Counted from the first letter of the stretch, positions 11,791 through 23,495 are shown. The stretch is DNA of 64,000 nucleotides from Limnanthes douglasii subsp. nivea (GCA_036936605.1 JAUPFV010000003.1:146228997-146292996), one strand, 5' to 3'. Numbers and translations are program-made. Notes: generated from the letters alone by a model not told the origin.

Positions 11791-12203
11791 AAAAATAACA
11801 AAAATCATTTTTGAATATTAAACATTGTCGTAGAGATCCAAAAGTATTATATTACAATTTTTAGTTGAAATAATATTTGTAAATTTTATATTTTAAACAT
11901 TAATTATTTTTAAATTTTTAATAAATGTATAAAAACAAGTTTTCAAATATTTAATTTTTTTGAAAGGAGTGTTGCATAGGTTAATTAATTAAATACAGTC
12001 AAAAGTGTCTTTCTAAATCATATTGAGAAAATAAATTTAATATTTTTAAAACAAACAAAATCTACTTGTTTAAAATAAATGATTTCAAATTAAACCGTAA
12101 TTAATAAACCTTCAATTTTGAAAAGAAAAAATAGGTTTAAAAAAAATAATGTTTTTAAAAACTAAAAACTGAACTGTTTAAAAGAAATATAATTAAAGAA
12201 AAA

Positions 12204-12330
12204 GGAAATTGTACTTAAAGTACCCATTCAACTATTCAATTGTCTTACCACCCAAGGTTTGATCAATTGTTACTTAATACCCATCTCAACTACCTTATTG
12301 TCACTTACAACCTGATTTTATTTTAATACC
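12204..12330 (+). repeat. MULE left terminal inverted repeat
   Basis: Recognisable pairing with the right end includes TACCCAnTCAACTAT, GTTACTTAATACCCA and, further in, the AATACCCT and CCACTATATA words. Pairing is interrupted, so this is a degenerate terminal repeat of roughly 120 bp. Confidence 0.7.
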
Positions 12331-13191
12331 CTAACTACCCTTAACCCACTATATAAACCTTATTTTCTGTTTTCTTTCTATTTTTTCTAGCTTTTTGAAG
12401 ATTTGAATTTGTTAGCCGCTCTAGCCACCTAACCCTACCAACCACCACGAGCTGGGTTGAAATCACATTTTCCGGTGATCGGAAGCTGCTAAAGGTTTGT
12501 TTCTTTATGTAAGTTGTTGTGTTAGACCTGTCTAACCTCTGTTTTATACGTACAGGAGTTGATCGTCGCTTTTTGGAATCTTATAGCTTACAAGTAATCG
12601 TGTTGCGAGCTTTTTAGGTAATTACCTACCGATTTCGAAGTTTTTTATTCGTTTTCTCTGTTGGAATAGGTTCTATTCACTGTTTTCAGATGCCATTGCC
12701 TGATTTCGAGCTTTTCTCTGTTTTTTTTTGTTATAGTGATCTGTTATTGTTTAGTTAATATTGTTTGTTATATAGTTATGTCCTCGTTTTCTGATGTTAT
12801 ATTCTAATTTGGTAGTGCTTTAGTTTTGTATTGAATGTGTAGATTAAGAGCTTTTAGGTCAGTTAGAGTATTGTATTTCGAAACAAATATCAGGACCAGT
12901 GTTACATAGAAATATCAGGACAGGATGCGAATAGCTCTATGTAGATATACACAATTCGCAAGATAGGATGCGAATTGTTTGATGGTGCAGTAAATAATCT
13001 GCACAGTTTTTGTGACTAATAACAAATATCAGGACTTTGTTACCTACAAATATCAAGACAAGATGCGAATAGATCGTTTTAGGTATACACAATTCGCACC
13101 TTAGGATGCGAATTGTTTGATGCAGTAGTAAATATTTTGCACCTAGTTTTTGTGACTAATAACAAATAACTTGTATTGTCCAGGTTAAGAG

Positions 13192-15732
13192 ATGTCTAAA
13201 TCACGAGTTTGTATTTTTAAATATGGTCACCAAACTGCAATTGTGCCTTTCACGGAGTTTGAAAGCTTCGAAAGTATCCAAGCTTATAAAGAGAACACAT
13301 GGGAGGAGCTTGCCACAGGTGAGTACCTAATTACTTACTCCTGCGGGGATCACAATAATTGTTTTTTTAATAACCAGAATGATTTTGTTGGGTTGGTGTT
13401 ATATCTTGATTTGGAGCGTTTAAAACGGGTTAGTTTTCTCATAGAACAACACGTCTTCGATAAGGGTTCTGGTAATAAAATTTCTGTTGATAAGAGCTCT
13501 AGTGGTAAGGATTGTGGTGTAAAGCGTAAAGAGCGTAGCTTGATTTTGGTAGAACCATCTCTTGATCAACTAGTTAGCGGGGAGAGTAGTAACGGTTTAG
13601 TTAATTCTGATCAGAGGAAAAAACAACTTGCTACTGCCGGTTGGGCTGATGCTATTACAGGAGTGGGTCAAGCTTTTGAAGAAGGTACTGCCGGTCTGAG
13701 GGTATCTTTGTGCAAGTTTGCGTTAGAGCATGGTTTTTCTTTCAAATATCTGCACAACACAACAAATAAGATCACTGCTTATTGTGAAAATAAGCTCACA
13801 AGCGGGTGCAAATGGAGGGTTTATGCATCTATTGACTCAAGCACCGGTCTTATGACGATCAAGAAGTATGTCCCGTACCATACTTGCAGTCCTGTTTTCT
13901 CCCAGAAGCATAAGCATAAGCGGCACAGACATTTGACATCAGATTTGATTGTAGAGGAAATTCAGGATTCTCTCCGGACCTGCCATTCGTTGACAGCCAA
14001 AACCATACAATCGACTGTCAAACAAGATTACGGTCTTGACATCTCTTATCGTTTGTCATGGAATGCTTTAGAGAAGGCTAGGAAGGGAGTTTTTGGAGAT
14101 AGTTCAAGTTCTTTTAGTTTACTAAGCGGATACTTCAAACGCTTGAAGAGCCGAGATATTACTTCAGACTGCCAGTTGGAGTTGTCAGCTAGAAACCGAT
14201 TCAAGCGCTGTTTTGTAGCATTTGGTTCGTCCCTTAGTGGTTTTCATTCATGTCATCCAATGTTGTTTGTCGATGGAACCCACTTATATGGCAAGTACAA
14301 GGGTACATTGCTCACTGCTGTAGCAAAGAACGGAAACAACGGTTAGTTACATTTATCTAGTTAATGAACGATGTTTTTGTGTGAAAATGCTGATGCAATT
14401 CGCAGCAGGTGATGCAAATTAAGCAGTGTTGTGATCCTCACATTTCGCATTTGAGGCTGCGAATTATGTATTATGCTGAGTAAACTGTACATCGCAACTT
14501 GAGTTAGGTATTATTTAAAGTTTCCACAAGCTGCGAATTCACATGCCAAGCTGCGAACTGTTTGCATGAGCAATTAAAATGTCACACATATTTCGCATGA
14601 CAAGCTGCGAATTGTTCCAGGACAGCATGCGAATTGTTACTCATTTTTAAACGTTTGCATACTGTTGTAGTGTTTATTTGATCTGCCTTTTTCCAGGACT
14701 ATTCCCTGTTGCTGTTGGTGTATTGAAGATTGGGACAATTGGATGTGGTTTTTGGGGAGTTTGAACCCACATTTGCTGGATCGCCAGATCACATTTATTT
14801 CAGATCGTCATTCTGGTATTGTTAATGCTGTTTCTGTCTTGTATCCAAACTGCTATCATGCGTACTATTATTTCCATCTCATGCAGAATTTGAGAGCCAA
14901 ACTGGAACATACTAACAGGGAGTATAAAAAAAAGATGTTGAGTTTCTTCCACCGTCTTGCTTATGCTCCCAGTCAAGAGCTTTTTAAAGATATACTAACA
15001 GGTTTTCTATGTGAAGGTGGTGAGAGAATGAGTGATTTTCTTGCAAATTTACCCCCTGAAAAGTATGCGCAGGCTTACGTCAAAGGGAAGCGATACGGCT
15101 CTATGGCTTCTACCGCAGCTGAATCGTTTAACAATCAGATTAAAAAATATTGCGGCTTACCAATTATTGAGTTTATTGATTGGATTAGGGTCTTGCTTAT
15201 GACTCGGGTTTCACGGAGATACAAAGAAGGCCTCAGCTAGAGTACTAATTTGGTTCCCGAGTACGAGAAGAAGCTAAAGCAGAATGTTGACATGTGCCGA
15301 AGTTGGGTAGTACGTAAGTCCTCTTCCACCATGTTCGAAGTCTTTTCGACTCCTGTGGCTGTTGTTAATCTGTTGGATTTCCAATGTTCATGCGGATCAT
15401 GGCAACAAGAGTGTTTTCCATGTGCTCATGCTCTAGCGGCATTACAATACACCGACCAAGATCCATTGACTGTAATAGAACCCTTCTTTACGGTTAAGAA
15501 TTACAGGGAGAGTTACTCTTTCAGCATACCAGCTATAACTGATTTCGGCGAAGGGTTCAGCGCTAACGATCTTTCTTTTGTTGAAGTTCTGCCTCCGAAC
15601 GTTAAGAGACGCTCCGGAAGGCCTAAGAAAAAGCGAATCCCTTCTAGAGGAGAAATCTCAACCAAGAAGTTAAGGTGTGGCCGATGTTCAAAATCAGGCC
15701 ATAACCGGAGGACTTGTGATGTTCCAGTTTAA
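13192..15732 (+). pseudogene. mudrA-like: mudrA-type transposase, two exons, one frameshift and one stop
   Basis: Exon 1 runs 13192-14341 and exon 2 14697-15732, with GT-AG borders that join in frame to read GLFPVAVGV. Residues about 155-230 match the Mutator DNA-binding domain (SLCKFALEHGF ... KYVPYHTC). The transposase core follows: FVDGTHLYGKYKG holds the first catalytic Asp, ITFISDRHSGIVNAV the second, and STAAESFNNQIK the Glu. Then come a SWIM zinc finger (CSCGSWQQECFPCAHA) and a C-terminal CCHC knuckle (CGRCSKSGHNRRTC). Two lesions are visible. A small deletion near 14727 changes frame between FPVAVGV and EDWDNW. A TAG at 15238-15240 stands where relatives have Trp before STNLVPEYEKKL. 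The catalytic triad codons all survive. The start ATG follows a spliced-looking leader ending CAG at 13183. Confidence 0.9.
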
Positions 15733-16327
15733 GGACATTTATTTTTGTAGCATAGTTATTGTTCTGTATAGCAAACTAAACATTTGTACATTCCTGTGTT
15801 TTTGTATCTGCCACTATTGGAGTTGTAATCATTTCGCATCCTGTGATGCGAATCATGTACAATATGTTGGTGTATTGTTACAAACATATATCAGGATTAC
15901 ATGCGAATTATGTGCAATTATGTGAAATTTCAATAGGATGCGAATCGCTGTTAAAATCATATCAAACATTTATCATATCTTACGTTTCGCATGATAGGCT
16001 GCGAAGTAGGGCCAGAATTGTGATGCGAATGGAGATCAGTTAGAAGTCCTGATATTTGTCATATGATAAGCTGCGAATTTTCATTTATAAAAATACCAAG
16101 ATATTCAGTGAGGTTGAAAATAAGTAATATAGCAGGTTAGCATGCGAATGAAGTGCAAAATGTATTTGGATGCGAATCCTTTATATCATTGAAATTCTGT
16201 AAACAAGTTGGATTACAAAAAGGAGGATTACAATATTTCCAGAAACTAACAACTGTTTACACATATCAGTACAAGCTACTATTGCTAGTTAGTTGCATTT
16301 CAAAAAAACAAAAAACAAAAACCAACT

Positions 16328-16828
16328 CTAGCAGTTGGTAGAGGATTCATCACCAACTGTTTCCTCTTTCTCCTTTTTGTGCTGATCATCTTTGTCTTTC
16401 TCCTCTTTGTCTTCGACTTTCTCTTTCTCTTCCACTTTCTCTTCAGCTTCAATATCTACGTCCATCATGCTTAAAAATTTTGTCCTTGATGGACCAGCTT
16501 CGTCTTCCCTCTTCCTTTTGTTGTTTCGAACCTCTGTCGTTTGAGGTTGCACCTTTTCTGGCTGAGGTGCAGCAGGAAGCATTGGAACCTGTTCTGGCTG
16601 AGGTTCAGCAGCAACCTGTGGAACAACTTCCACTGGTTGAGAGTCAGCAGAGTAGTAGTCATCATACATGTCTAGTTCGAAGACAGAGACTGGGCTTGGG
16701 GGTGGTACTGCTGGCATGATCAACTCATCACTCCAGTTAACGGTTAAGGATGACCAGGAGTCACCCAGAGAACCGAGTGAACCAGAGTTTGAGTATGAGG
16801 TGGTTGTTGTGATGGTGGAAAAAGACAT
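16328..16828 (-). CDS. Small acidic proline/glutamate-rich protein, third MULE gene, intact
   Basis: An open frame of 166 codons lies between the transposase and the protease gene of the MULE. The N terminus is Ser/Thr-rich. A proline-rich middle (VPPPSPVSVFELDMYDDYY) is followed by glutamine/proline repeats of the type PQPEQVP and PQPEKVQ. A basic patch NNKRKRED could be a nuclear localisation signal. The last 50 residues are a highly charged K/E/D tract (VEEKEKVEDKEEKDKDD). A TATA box (TATAAAA, complement of 16913-16919) sits about 85 bp before the ATG, and a CT-rich leader follows it. There are no stops or frameshifts, unlike its two neighbours. I do not recognise the family. It may act in the nucleus or as a partner of the transposase; that is a guess. 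Composition bias means a chance frame cannot be wholly excluded. Confidence 0.6.
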   Translation of the reverse strand: MSFSTITTTTSYSNSGSLGSLGDSWSSLTVNWSDELIMPAVPPPSPVSVFELDMYDDYYSADSQPVEVVPQVAAEPQPEQVPMLPAAPQPEKVQPQTTEVRNNKRKREDEAGPSRTKFLSMMDVDIEAEEKVEEKEKVEDKEEKDKDDQHKKEKEETVGDESSTNC

Positions 16829-16912
16829 GACTGTTTGAATTCGAAGAGAAGAAGAGGTGTTTTAAAAAAAATATAGAGTTTGGTGTAAAATTAGCCTTTG
16901 GTTACTAGAGGT

Positions 16913-16919
16913 TTTTATA
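16913..16919 (-). promoter_or_regulatory. TATA box of the third MULE gene
   Basis: The minus strand reads CCTATAAAAACC here, about 85 bp before the ATG at 16828. Spacing leaves a leader of roughly 50-55 bases, which is AC/CT-rich as is common for plant 5' leaders. Confidence 0.5.
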
Positions 16920-17441
16920 GGGAAATGAGGTAATCATTACATAGCCTCCATGTCCAATCAGCATTTAATGAATTATGTACTTGATTAGATTGTTTTTTGT
17001 GTGCTCAATGTAGAAAACGTTTACCAAGGCATAAGCCACAGCCTGTTCGTATCCTTCCACTTTGTATTTTTTATTTTTTATTTCTGCACCAGGCTGCGAA
17101 CTGGTTGTAAGCTGGGATGCCAGGATGCGAACTGTGTGTGAAGTGATTACCATCTATCAGGTTATGCTGCGAAATATTTGATGATAAGTTAGGTTGCGAA
17201 CTGTTCATAAGGATTAGGCTGCGAACTGTTCATACATACCAGAGTAAACTACCAGGATCATAATAAACCATTATATATCAGGTATATAATTCATTAAATG
17301 CTAAAAATTGAGTTGTTGGAAACTGAAGGAGTATTCAAAGATGTGAAAATGTAATTTGTTTATGTATGCACAACAAAACTAAAAATTACAACAGACAGAT
17401 GTATTTACAAGCAACAGATGTATTTACAAGCAATACACGAA

Positions 17442-20400
17442 TCAGCCATATGTGATGGTGTCTTTGTCATTTAAAAAGTAATAGAACATTTCTGCTCTGA
17501 AGGCAGTTACCATATCTGCATCGTATTTTTTTTGCACTGATCCATGCTCAATAATATCCCTTGCATATTTGCAAACGAAGACACCACAGTTCACGCTGCC
17601 TCGCTTTTGTTGTGGGATGCCTCTTTCCACTTTCACCTTCCACCCTGTAGTATATTTGGGTAGGAATCCTCTATCCAACAAATATTTGATTTGTGTATAA
17701 TAATTAGTGTTAGGAATATGCACAAAAACAAAAACAGTTGGTGACATACAATTCGCATCATCAGGCTGCGAATTATATGAAAATAAATCCAACACAATTC
17801 GCATCTTAGGCTGCGAATTGTATGACATCCTTGATAGGCTGCGAATTGAGTTGTGGACAGGCTGCGAATTGTATCCAACATGGATAGGCTGCGAATTGAG
17901 TTATGGACAGGCTGCAAAAAAACATCTTGTTTACTCACAATTCGCAGCATACCAGATCTCATTTCGCAGCATGCATACTTAAAATGTGTTCATATTTAAG
18001 TGTATAGTTTGGAATATTTACCAGTAGTGCAGGTGTTCTTGTGGTGGTGTCTATGGCATGAAGCTTAGGCAGAAGCGAATTGTAGTTTGAAATTTTCCTT
18101 CCGTCGACGTCGATGACGAGCAACGTTCAGTGGTTTACATTGTCCTTCGACTCGGTGCACACTGGAACCATGATGATTTTGGCTGCTTTGCGCCCCTTCC
18201 TAAAAGCCATGTCCACCAAATTTTCCACTTGCCACCCTGCTTTCATTTGATGTTGCATCCAAGCAAGAGTATATTAAAGTGAGAACATTTCTGAGAACTT
18301 TGTTCAATTTACGTGAGCTAAAGTTACCGCAGTCATGCCCGAAATCAGTATGGCGTCGTGATGCTCTCCTTTAGCTTTAGTGCATGGAACTTTGTTGTCT
18401 GCATCTTCAAGCATCTTTCGAATCCAAGCATCGATAAGCTAACAAAGGAGTTGTAGATTTATGTTAAATATAGAATACATATTTGAAACATTGAAAATAA
18501 AATTGGTTGACAATTGGATACATTTACGTCCAGCTCCAGTTCTAAAGGTAGTGCCATGACATCACTCGCTTGCACCCTGATTCCGTATGTAAACTTGGAC
18601 TCCGGTAACAGCCATACCACTGGATCAGGGGTGTCGCTCTTGTAGGCTTTAACTAACTGTATTTTGTGGTATTGTGCCAGATCGATACGGTCAGTTACTT
18701 TTGTTGTCTTTGGCCAGTCGCTGTATTCTACTACTGGCGGTTCCCGCATTGTAATTACGAACTCTTCTTCTTCCTCTGCCACTTGAGGTTGCGTTTGTGT
18801 CAGTAGCGCAAAACTTGGCTGCTCTATCTCTTTACTGGGCTCGAGCTTAGTAAATAACAAAAATCAAGAGTAGAAGGGCGTCAGTGGTTTATAAGTGCAA
18901 CGAGTCCAAACAGTTCGCAGCTTAGGCTGCGAAATGTAAGGTTCCAGTTAAATAAATTTATTAGTATCTATCAGGGTAGGATGCGAACTGTTCGAGGTTC
19001 CACTGAACAGTTCGCATCCTACCCTGATATTCGTTTGTAATACCCCAATCAGCATTAGACACAAATCTTATGTTATGATGCGAAATCATTATAAGTAGGC
19101 TTTACCGCACGGTCAGTGACAACCACTGCCGTTGACTTGTTCGGCATAGGATCTAGATCGTGTCGGCAGAAATCATAAAAGTCATCCTCCGACATGTTCT
19201 CCAAAGACCGTTGTATTATAGAATCGTAATATACATTATCAATTTCATTTAAAAATGTCTGTGAAACTTGAGTGTAAATACCATCAACAAAAGTATCAGG
19301 TAAACCTACTGTGTTATCGTGGGACTCTGGAGCTGGCAGTTGATTTGTTACCGGGGCTACAGTTTGACGTTGGCTTAGCAATTCTGACTTTGCTGACAGC
19401 ACCGTTGGTCTTTGAGGTTCCACCGAAGAAGTGGTTTTGCCTTCTAAGGATGGTCCTTCCTGGCTGAGTAGTTCTGTCTTCTCATCGGGATGGACAGGTT
19501 CTGACTCTTGAGGTGCTACCTATTGAGTTAGCCTTTCTCTCTTGGCCAAGGTTATCTGTTGCTGCTGTTGTTGTTCTTGTTATCCTTGTTGCTCTTGTTG
19601 TTGTTGTTCTTGTTGCCGGTCTTCGTGTTGAACCTGGGGTTGTTGCTGGTGGTGTTCTTCGTGTTGTTGTTGCTGTGCGTGTTCTTCTTCTTGTTGTTGT
19701 TGTTGTTGTTGCTGTTGTTGTTGTTGTTGTTGTTCCTGTTGTTGTTGTTGCTGGGGGTGTTGTTGTTGTTCTTCTTCTTGTTGCTGTTGCTGGGGGTGTT
19801 CTTCTTCTCGTTGTTGTTGTTGTTGTTATTGCTGTTGTTGTTGTTGCTGCTGGTCTTGCTGTTTCTGCTGGTGTTGTTGTTGGCTTTCGGTCTCCTATTT
19901 CATACAAAAAAAACAAAAGGGTGGAAGGGTTAAGCATAAGTTAATCATTGTGTAATCACATTTCGCATCCTGACCTGATATCTATGTTATACATTCCTAA
20001 CAATTCGCAGCTCAGCATGCGAATTGTGTAATAACCAAACCACCAGTTTATTACATAATTCGCAGCTCAAGCTGCGAAACATTTAGACAGGACTACACAA
20101 GAGTCCTGATATTTGTTTGATAGTATCATATCATCTACTTACATTATCTACCTCCTCTGTATGTGTCTCCATGATGGGTGAATTGTGGGCATCATCATCC
20201 CTTTCTCGAGGCAGTACTCCATCAGCATTAGACACGGATGCTTGTTGATCAGTGGATTTTTGTCCCTCTAGAAGTGCTGCTGGTACCTGCTTTATTGGGC
20301 TTTTAGTACGGCAAATTGGCAGAGAGATAGCATTGTGGAGTTGTTGTGCTTCAAGTTCCGCTATCTTGCGTTTCAATTCTTTCAGCTGCAAAAACGATAG

Positions 20401-22370
20401 CAAACTTTTTATAAACATATTAAGTGCTGATTGTAGTGATTATTTAAGGTTCAAGTCATACTTACTTCTCTGGCCTGTTTTTCTATTTTTCGCTCGTACT
20501 TGTTCTTGTCGGCGTATGTCTTCAAACGCTTTGATTGAGTAGGAATATCGGGATTAGGTTCTCTGCGTTTGAATAAATAATCACCGATTGTTTCACTCAA
20601 ACTGGTTGTGTCGGTGTCGGAGGGCTCTTGCCTGGATTTGCCTTTCGGTTGTGGTGGAATCGTTTTCTTAGAGAGTCTTGGTGGTGGAATCGATGGCTCG
20701 GGTGGTGTTGGATGTTCGACTGTGGGAGACATCACATTATTCATTACATTCTGTGATGCTCGTCTCCTTTGTTTTGGTTTTGATGCTGTGCTTTTGGTCC
20801 TCTTCCTAGGTCTTTCTTCCGGTGAAGTAGGTTCTATTACTTCTGCATCTTCACCATCATCTCTTTCTCCGAAAGCTTCAATTTCAGCCTCGGTAAGATG
20901 TAATGGACCTTCTAAAACCTACCAACAGATGCACATGTAAGTAAATTAATTGTTTCGAAAGTATGAGGGTGTAGAGAAACAAATTGTTTTTTATAAACAG
21001 TTCGCATCATATGATGCGAACTGTGTTATTTTAAACCACATGCTGAGCTGCGAAATGTGTATGGGACAATATGTTGCGAACTATGTGTACCATATGCTGC
21101 GAACTAAGTGTAAACCACATGCTGCGAACTAAGTATTTATGTCAGGCTGGGAAAATGGTTGATGCATGCAGAGCTGCGAAATGTGTGTAAAACTATATGA
21201 TGCGAACTGTGTAGAAAAAGAAGCTGCGAGGTAAAATTCATATCAGGCTGCGAAATGATTGATACATTTTTCTAAGCAAAACGCATGATATGCTGTGAAC
21301 TGTTTGCACCCCCAGTTCAATACATATATAAAGCTTATACCTGGTCATTATCCAGCAAGGGTGTTCGAAGAAGATATGTCATGGTTGATGCTTGGCACTC
21401 TAATCCCAACCATTTGAAAAACCTTGGTATCAATGTTGGCTTTGCTATCTCATGGCCGATTGTTGTGTGCTCCATGATAAAGGGCTGCATGGGGACAAGT
21501 TTTATCAACAAGATGCTCTGTACATAACTAATTTTTATATTGAATAGATGAATCTTACAACTACAAGGGCGACGCAGCCGACGACTTTATCAGCTCTTTC
21601 TACTGCTAAGCAACTCCTGATAGACTGTCAAAGCTTGTACAGTATTGATCAAGCCCAGTCATAATTGTTTATTCTGTTGAGGTCTTCAACGTAATAAACC
21701 GTGCTCCAGCCCAGGATATCTCCAGATACGGAGTAGAATAGTGTGGAGCAAAAAAACAGTATCAACAACCTCGCAACATCTTCCAACTCATGCTCCCCTC
21801 CTTTGTTTATGGCCTTCGCTACACCCTCCTGTAAAACCAACGACAACATGCTATGTTAGAAATGCACAGAATCTTGCTTTATAAAGATGAAGTCCATTTT
21901 AGACATACCTTTATAATGGCATTTGTTATTGTTTTGGTATTACTAGCTGCTACTTTCCTGCCAGTTTTACCCATGAAGTATTTCTTCATCATCCTTGATT
22001 CGTCCTCCTCGTCGGGTGCATACTTGTTGTGAAAAGCTCCGGTTTTTGTTAATTGGATTTTCTTGGTCCCATGCCTCAAGCCGAATATGATCTTGACATC
22101 GTTCTCAGTTAGCTTTACATACTTGTTGCCAATCCTAAAGGCGTCTCTATCCACGGAGAATTGCTCGATGATATACTGAATGATTGAGTAGAATTTCTTC
22201 TTTGGCAGCTCTGCCTCATTACGGATTCGGAAAGCCGTTTTCAGCAGTGTGTGGAAGGGGGTGTTTCTTGCAACTTCAATGTGCGCCCTTGTAATACGCA
22301 TGTCTTTGAGTAGCTTCAGAAGGCTCACCAACCCTGATCTGTAGTAGCTAGGTTTTGTTTTCATACTTTC
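17442..22370 (-). pseudogene. Ulp1-like C48 cysteine protease gene of the MULE (KI-MULE type), broken
   Basis: Several exons are spread over 5 kb, and the introns carry the TGCGAA repeats. The first recognisable coding exon starts after an AG near 22371 (ATG at 22364) and reads RNTPFHTLLKTAFRIRN and VKLTENDVKIIFGLRHGT, the N-terminal block of plant MULE Ulp1 proteins. 21649-21849 gives STVYYVEDLNRINNYDWA; 21343-21540 gives PFIMEHTTI and PRFFKW. Middle exons (20918-20455, 20387-20140, 19900-19080, 18848-18530) are low-complexity and charged. The protease domain follows: DNVNH with the catalytic His near 18130, then LLVIDVDG, and GIPQQKRGSVNCGVFVCKYA with the catalytic Cys codon at 17586-17588. 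Lesions: TGA replaces the Trp after the catalytic His, the Asp of the usual YDS motif is Asn (YNSLLPK), and TAA interrupts the poly-Gln exon. The gene ends at 17442-17444. Ulp1 enzymes cleave SUMO; the MULE paralogues have unknown substrates. Confidence 0.8.
19510..19905 (-). repeat. Poly-glutamine-coding CAA/CAG tract in the protease gene
   Basis: On the minus strand this is CAA/CAG with interspersed GAA/GAG and CAC/CAT codons, reading long Gln runs with EEE, HPQ and HEE islands. A CAA-to-TAA stop interrupts the Gln frame near 19830. It lies between the exon ending near 20140 and the exon starting near 19510. Thr-rich, Val-rich and Leu-rich open frames over the same bases are the other phases of the repeat and not genes. 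Confidence 0.8.
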
Positions 22371-23169
22371 TGCGCAAACACAAATCAGTTGGCGTGTCAC
22401 AAATAATTCGCATCACAAGCTGCGAAATGCATACATATAAATATTGGCTTCACAGACAAGCTGCGAAATGAGATCTGTAATGATGCGAATTAGGTAGCTC
22501 AAGTTGCGAATTGTTTGTAAATAAGTATAAACATGCAATCGAGCTGCGAATTGCTTGCATTGTGGGTGATCAGGGTGTGAACTGTTACACTTTTTACATG
22601 CACGTTGCAGGGATTTGGGAATTGTGCAACGAACACCAAAATCAACAATGAACTACCTAATGCAGATCTAACACACATAATATTTCTCAGGAGAGTATCA
22701 GTATTACATGCAACTAAAATTCTACCCTGGCTTCGACTATAAACCCATAAACTGAGCAACTATCGTCAGTAGATACTTCATTCTAGTATAAAAAGCAACG
22801 CGTATCGTGAATTAAGAGAAAAAAGTGGTTCAAATTCGTCAAGAACGAAAAAAAGTACACTTTCCACGATAATGCATACCTGTTAAATTTCACCGGTCGG
22901 AGAACGAGATTGAAGCTTTCAGAGACGACTTCACGACAACTTTGTCGAACGAGATTGAAGGTGTGTAGTCTGACTGAGTAAAAGAGGCTGACCGGTGCGA
23001 TAGTGTCGAAGGTGCGAACGGTGAGAAGCTGTAGGGTTTCTGGGTTTGAGAGAGAGAGAGTATCACGAAGTCGAACGGTTTGTTTTCTGGTGGTTTCTAA
23101 AATTAGAATTTTGCGTTTGTTTAGGGTGATAGGAAAGTCGAAAAAGTGGGTTGGATCTGAAAAATGGGT

Positions 23170-23279
23170 ATATATAGTGGAAGGGTATTTTTGTCCAATT
23201 TATTAGTTTGGGTATTAAGTAACACTATGTTAAAAGCGGGTACCGCCGGATAATAAGATAGTTGAGTGGGTATTTTCAG
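23170..23279 (-). repeat. MULE right terminal inverted repeat, inner part
   Basis: Complemented, this reads ACCCACTCAACTATC, then GTTACTTAATACCC, then AATACCCTTCCACTATATA, matching the left terminus at 12222-12350. The terminus continues at 26587-26598 on the far side of the hAT insertion. Confidence 0.7.
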
Positions 23280-23299
23280 TAGAGGTGTTTAATGGTTCT

Positions 23300-23495
23300 G
23301 GAACCACGGTTCAAAGCTGACAACCTGCTTAAGAACTGGCGGTTTACCTGCGAAACTGGCCCATTAGGACTGCAACCTGGCAGGACCGCAACCCGCCAGG
23401 ACCGCAACCTGGCAGGACCGCAACCCACTAGGACCGCATAAGGAGCAACCCGCCAGGACTGCAACCCGACAGGACTGCAACCCGACAGACTGCGA
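23300..23495. repeat. AGGACCGCAACC array, left end of the hAT element
   Basis: About eight irregular units of CAGGACCGCAACCYGC lie here, preceded by AACTGGCGGTTTACCTG. The same sequence, in the same and not inverted orientation, occurs at 26385-26525 near the right end. Confidence 0.8.

Larger units (their letters stand above)
12886..22551. repeat. Dispersed GMTGCGAA micro-repeat family, about 60 copies
   Basis: The word G(C/A)TGCGAA or its complement TTCGCA(G/T)C occurs about 60 times by my count. Clusters are at 12922-13115, 14397-14637, 15833-16175, 17095-17226, 17749-17975, 18909-19085, 19963-20069, 21000-21251 and 22407-22551. Most copies continue as GAATTG, GAACTG or GAAATG. Many are paired head to head over 4-10 bp, for example TTCGCAGCTTAGGCTGCGAA at 18912-18931, which would form a hairpin. 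A second word, (A)TATCAGG(A), accompanies many clusters. Clusters fill introns and intergenic gaps of the MULE; none was seen in its recognised exons or in the rest of the window. It is not tandem. The function is unknown. Confidence 0.85.

Noticed and set aside
19482..19944. Open frames rich in Thr, Val or Leu over the CAA/CAG tract
   Set aside because: They are the other phases of the glutamine-coding repeat on both strands; composition alone keeps them open.
23003..23206. 67-codon frame in the MULE right part (MSKVRTVRSCRV)
   Set aside because: Arg/Val-rich composition with no motif; it lies where the promoter and leader of the minus-strand protease gene should be.
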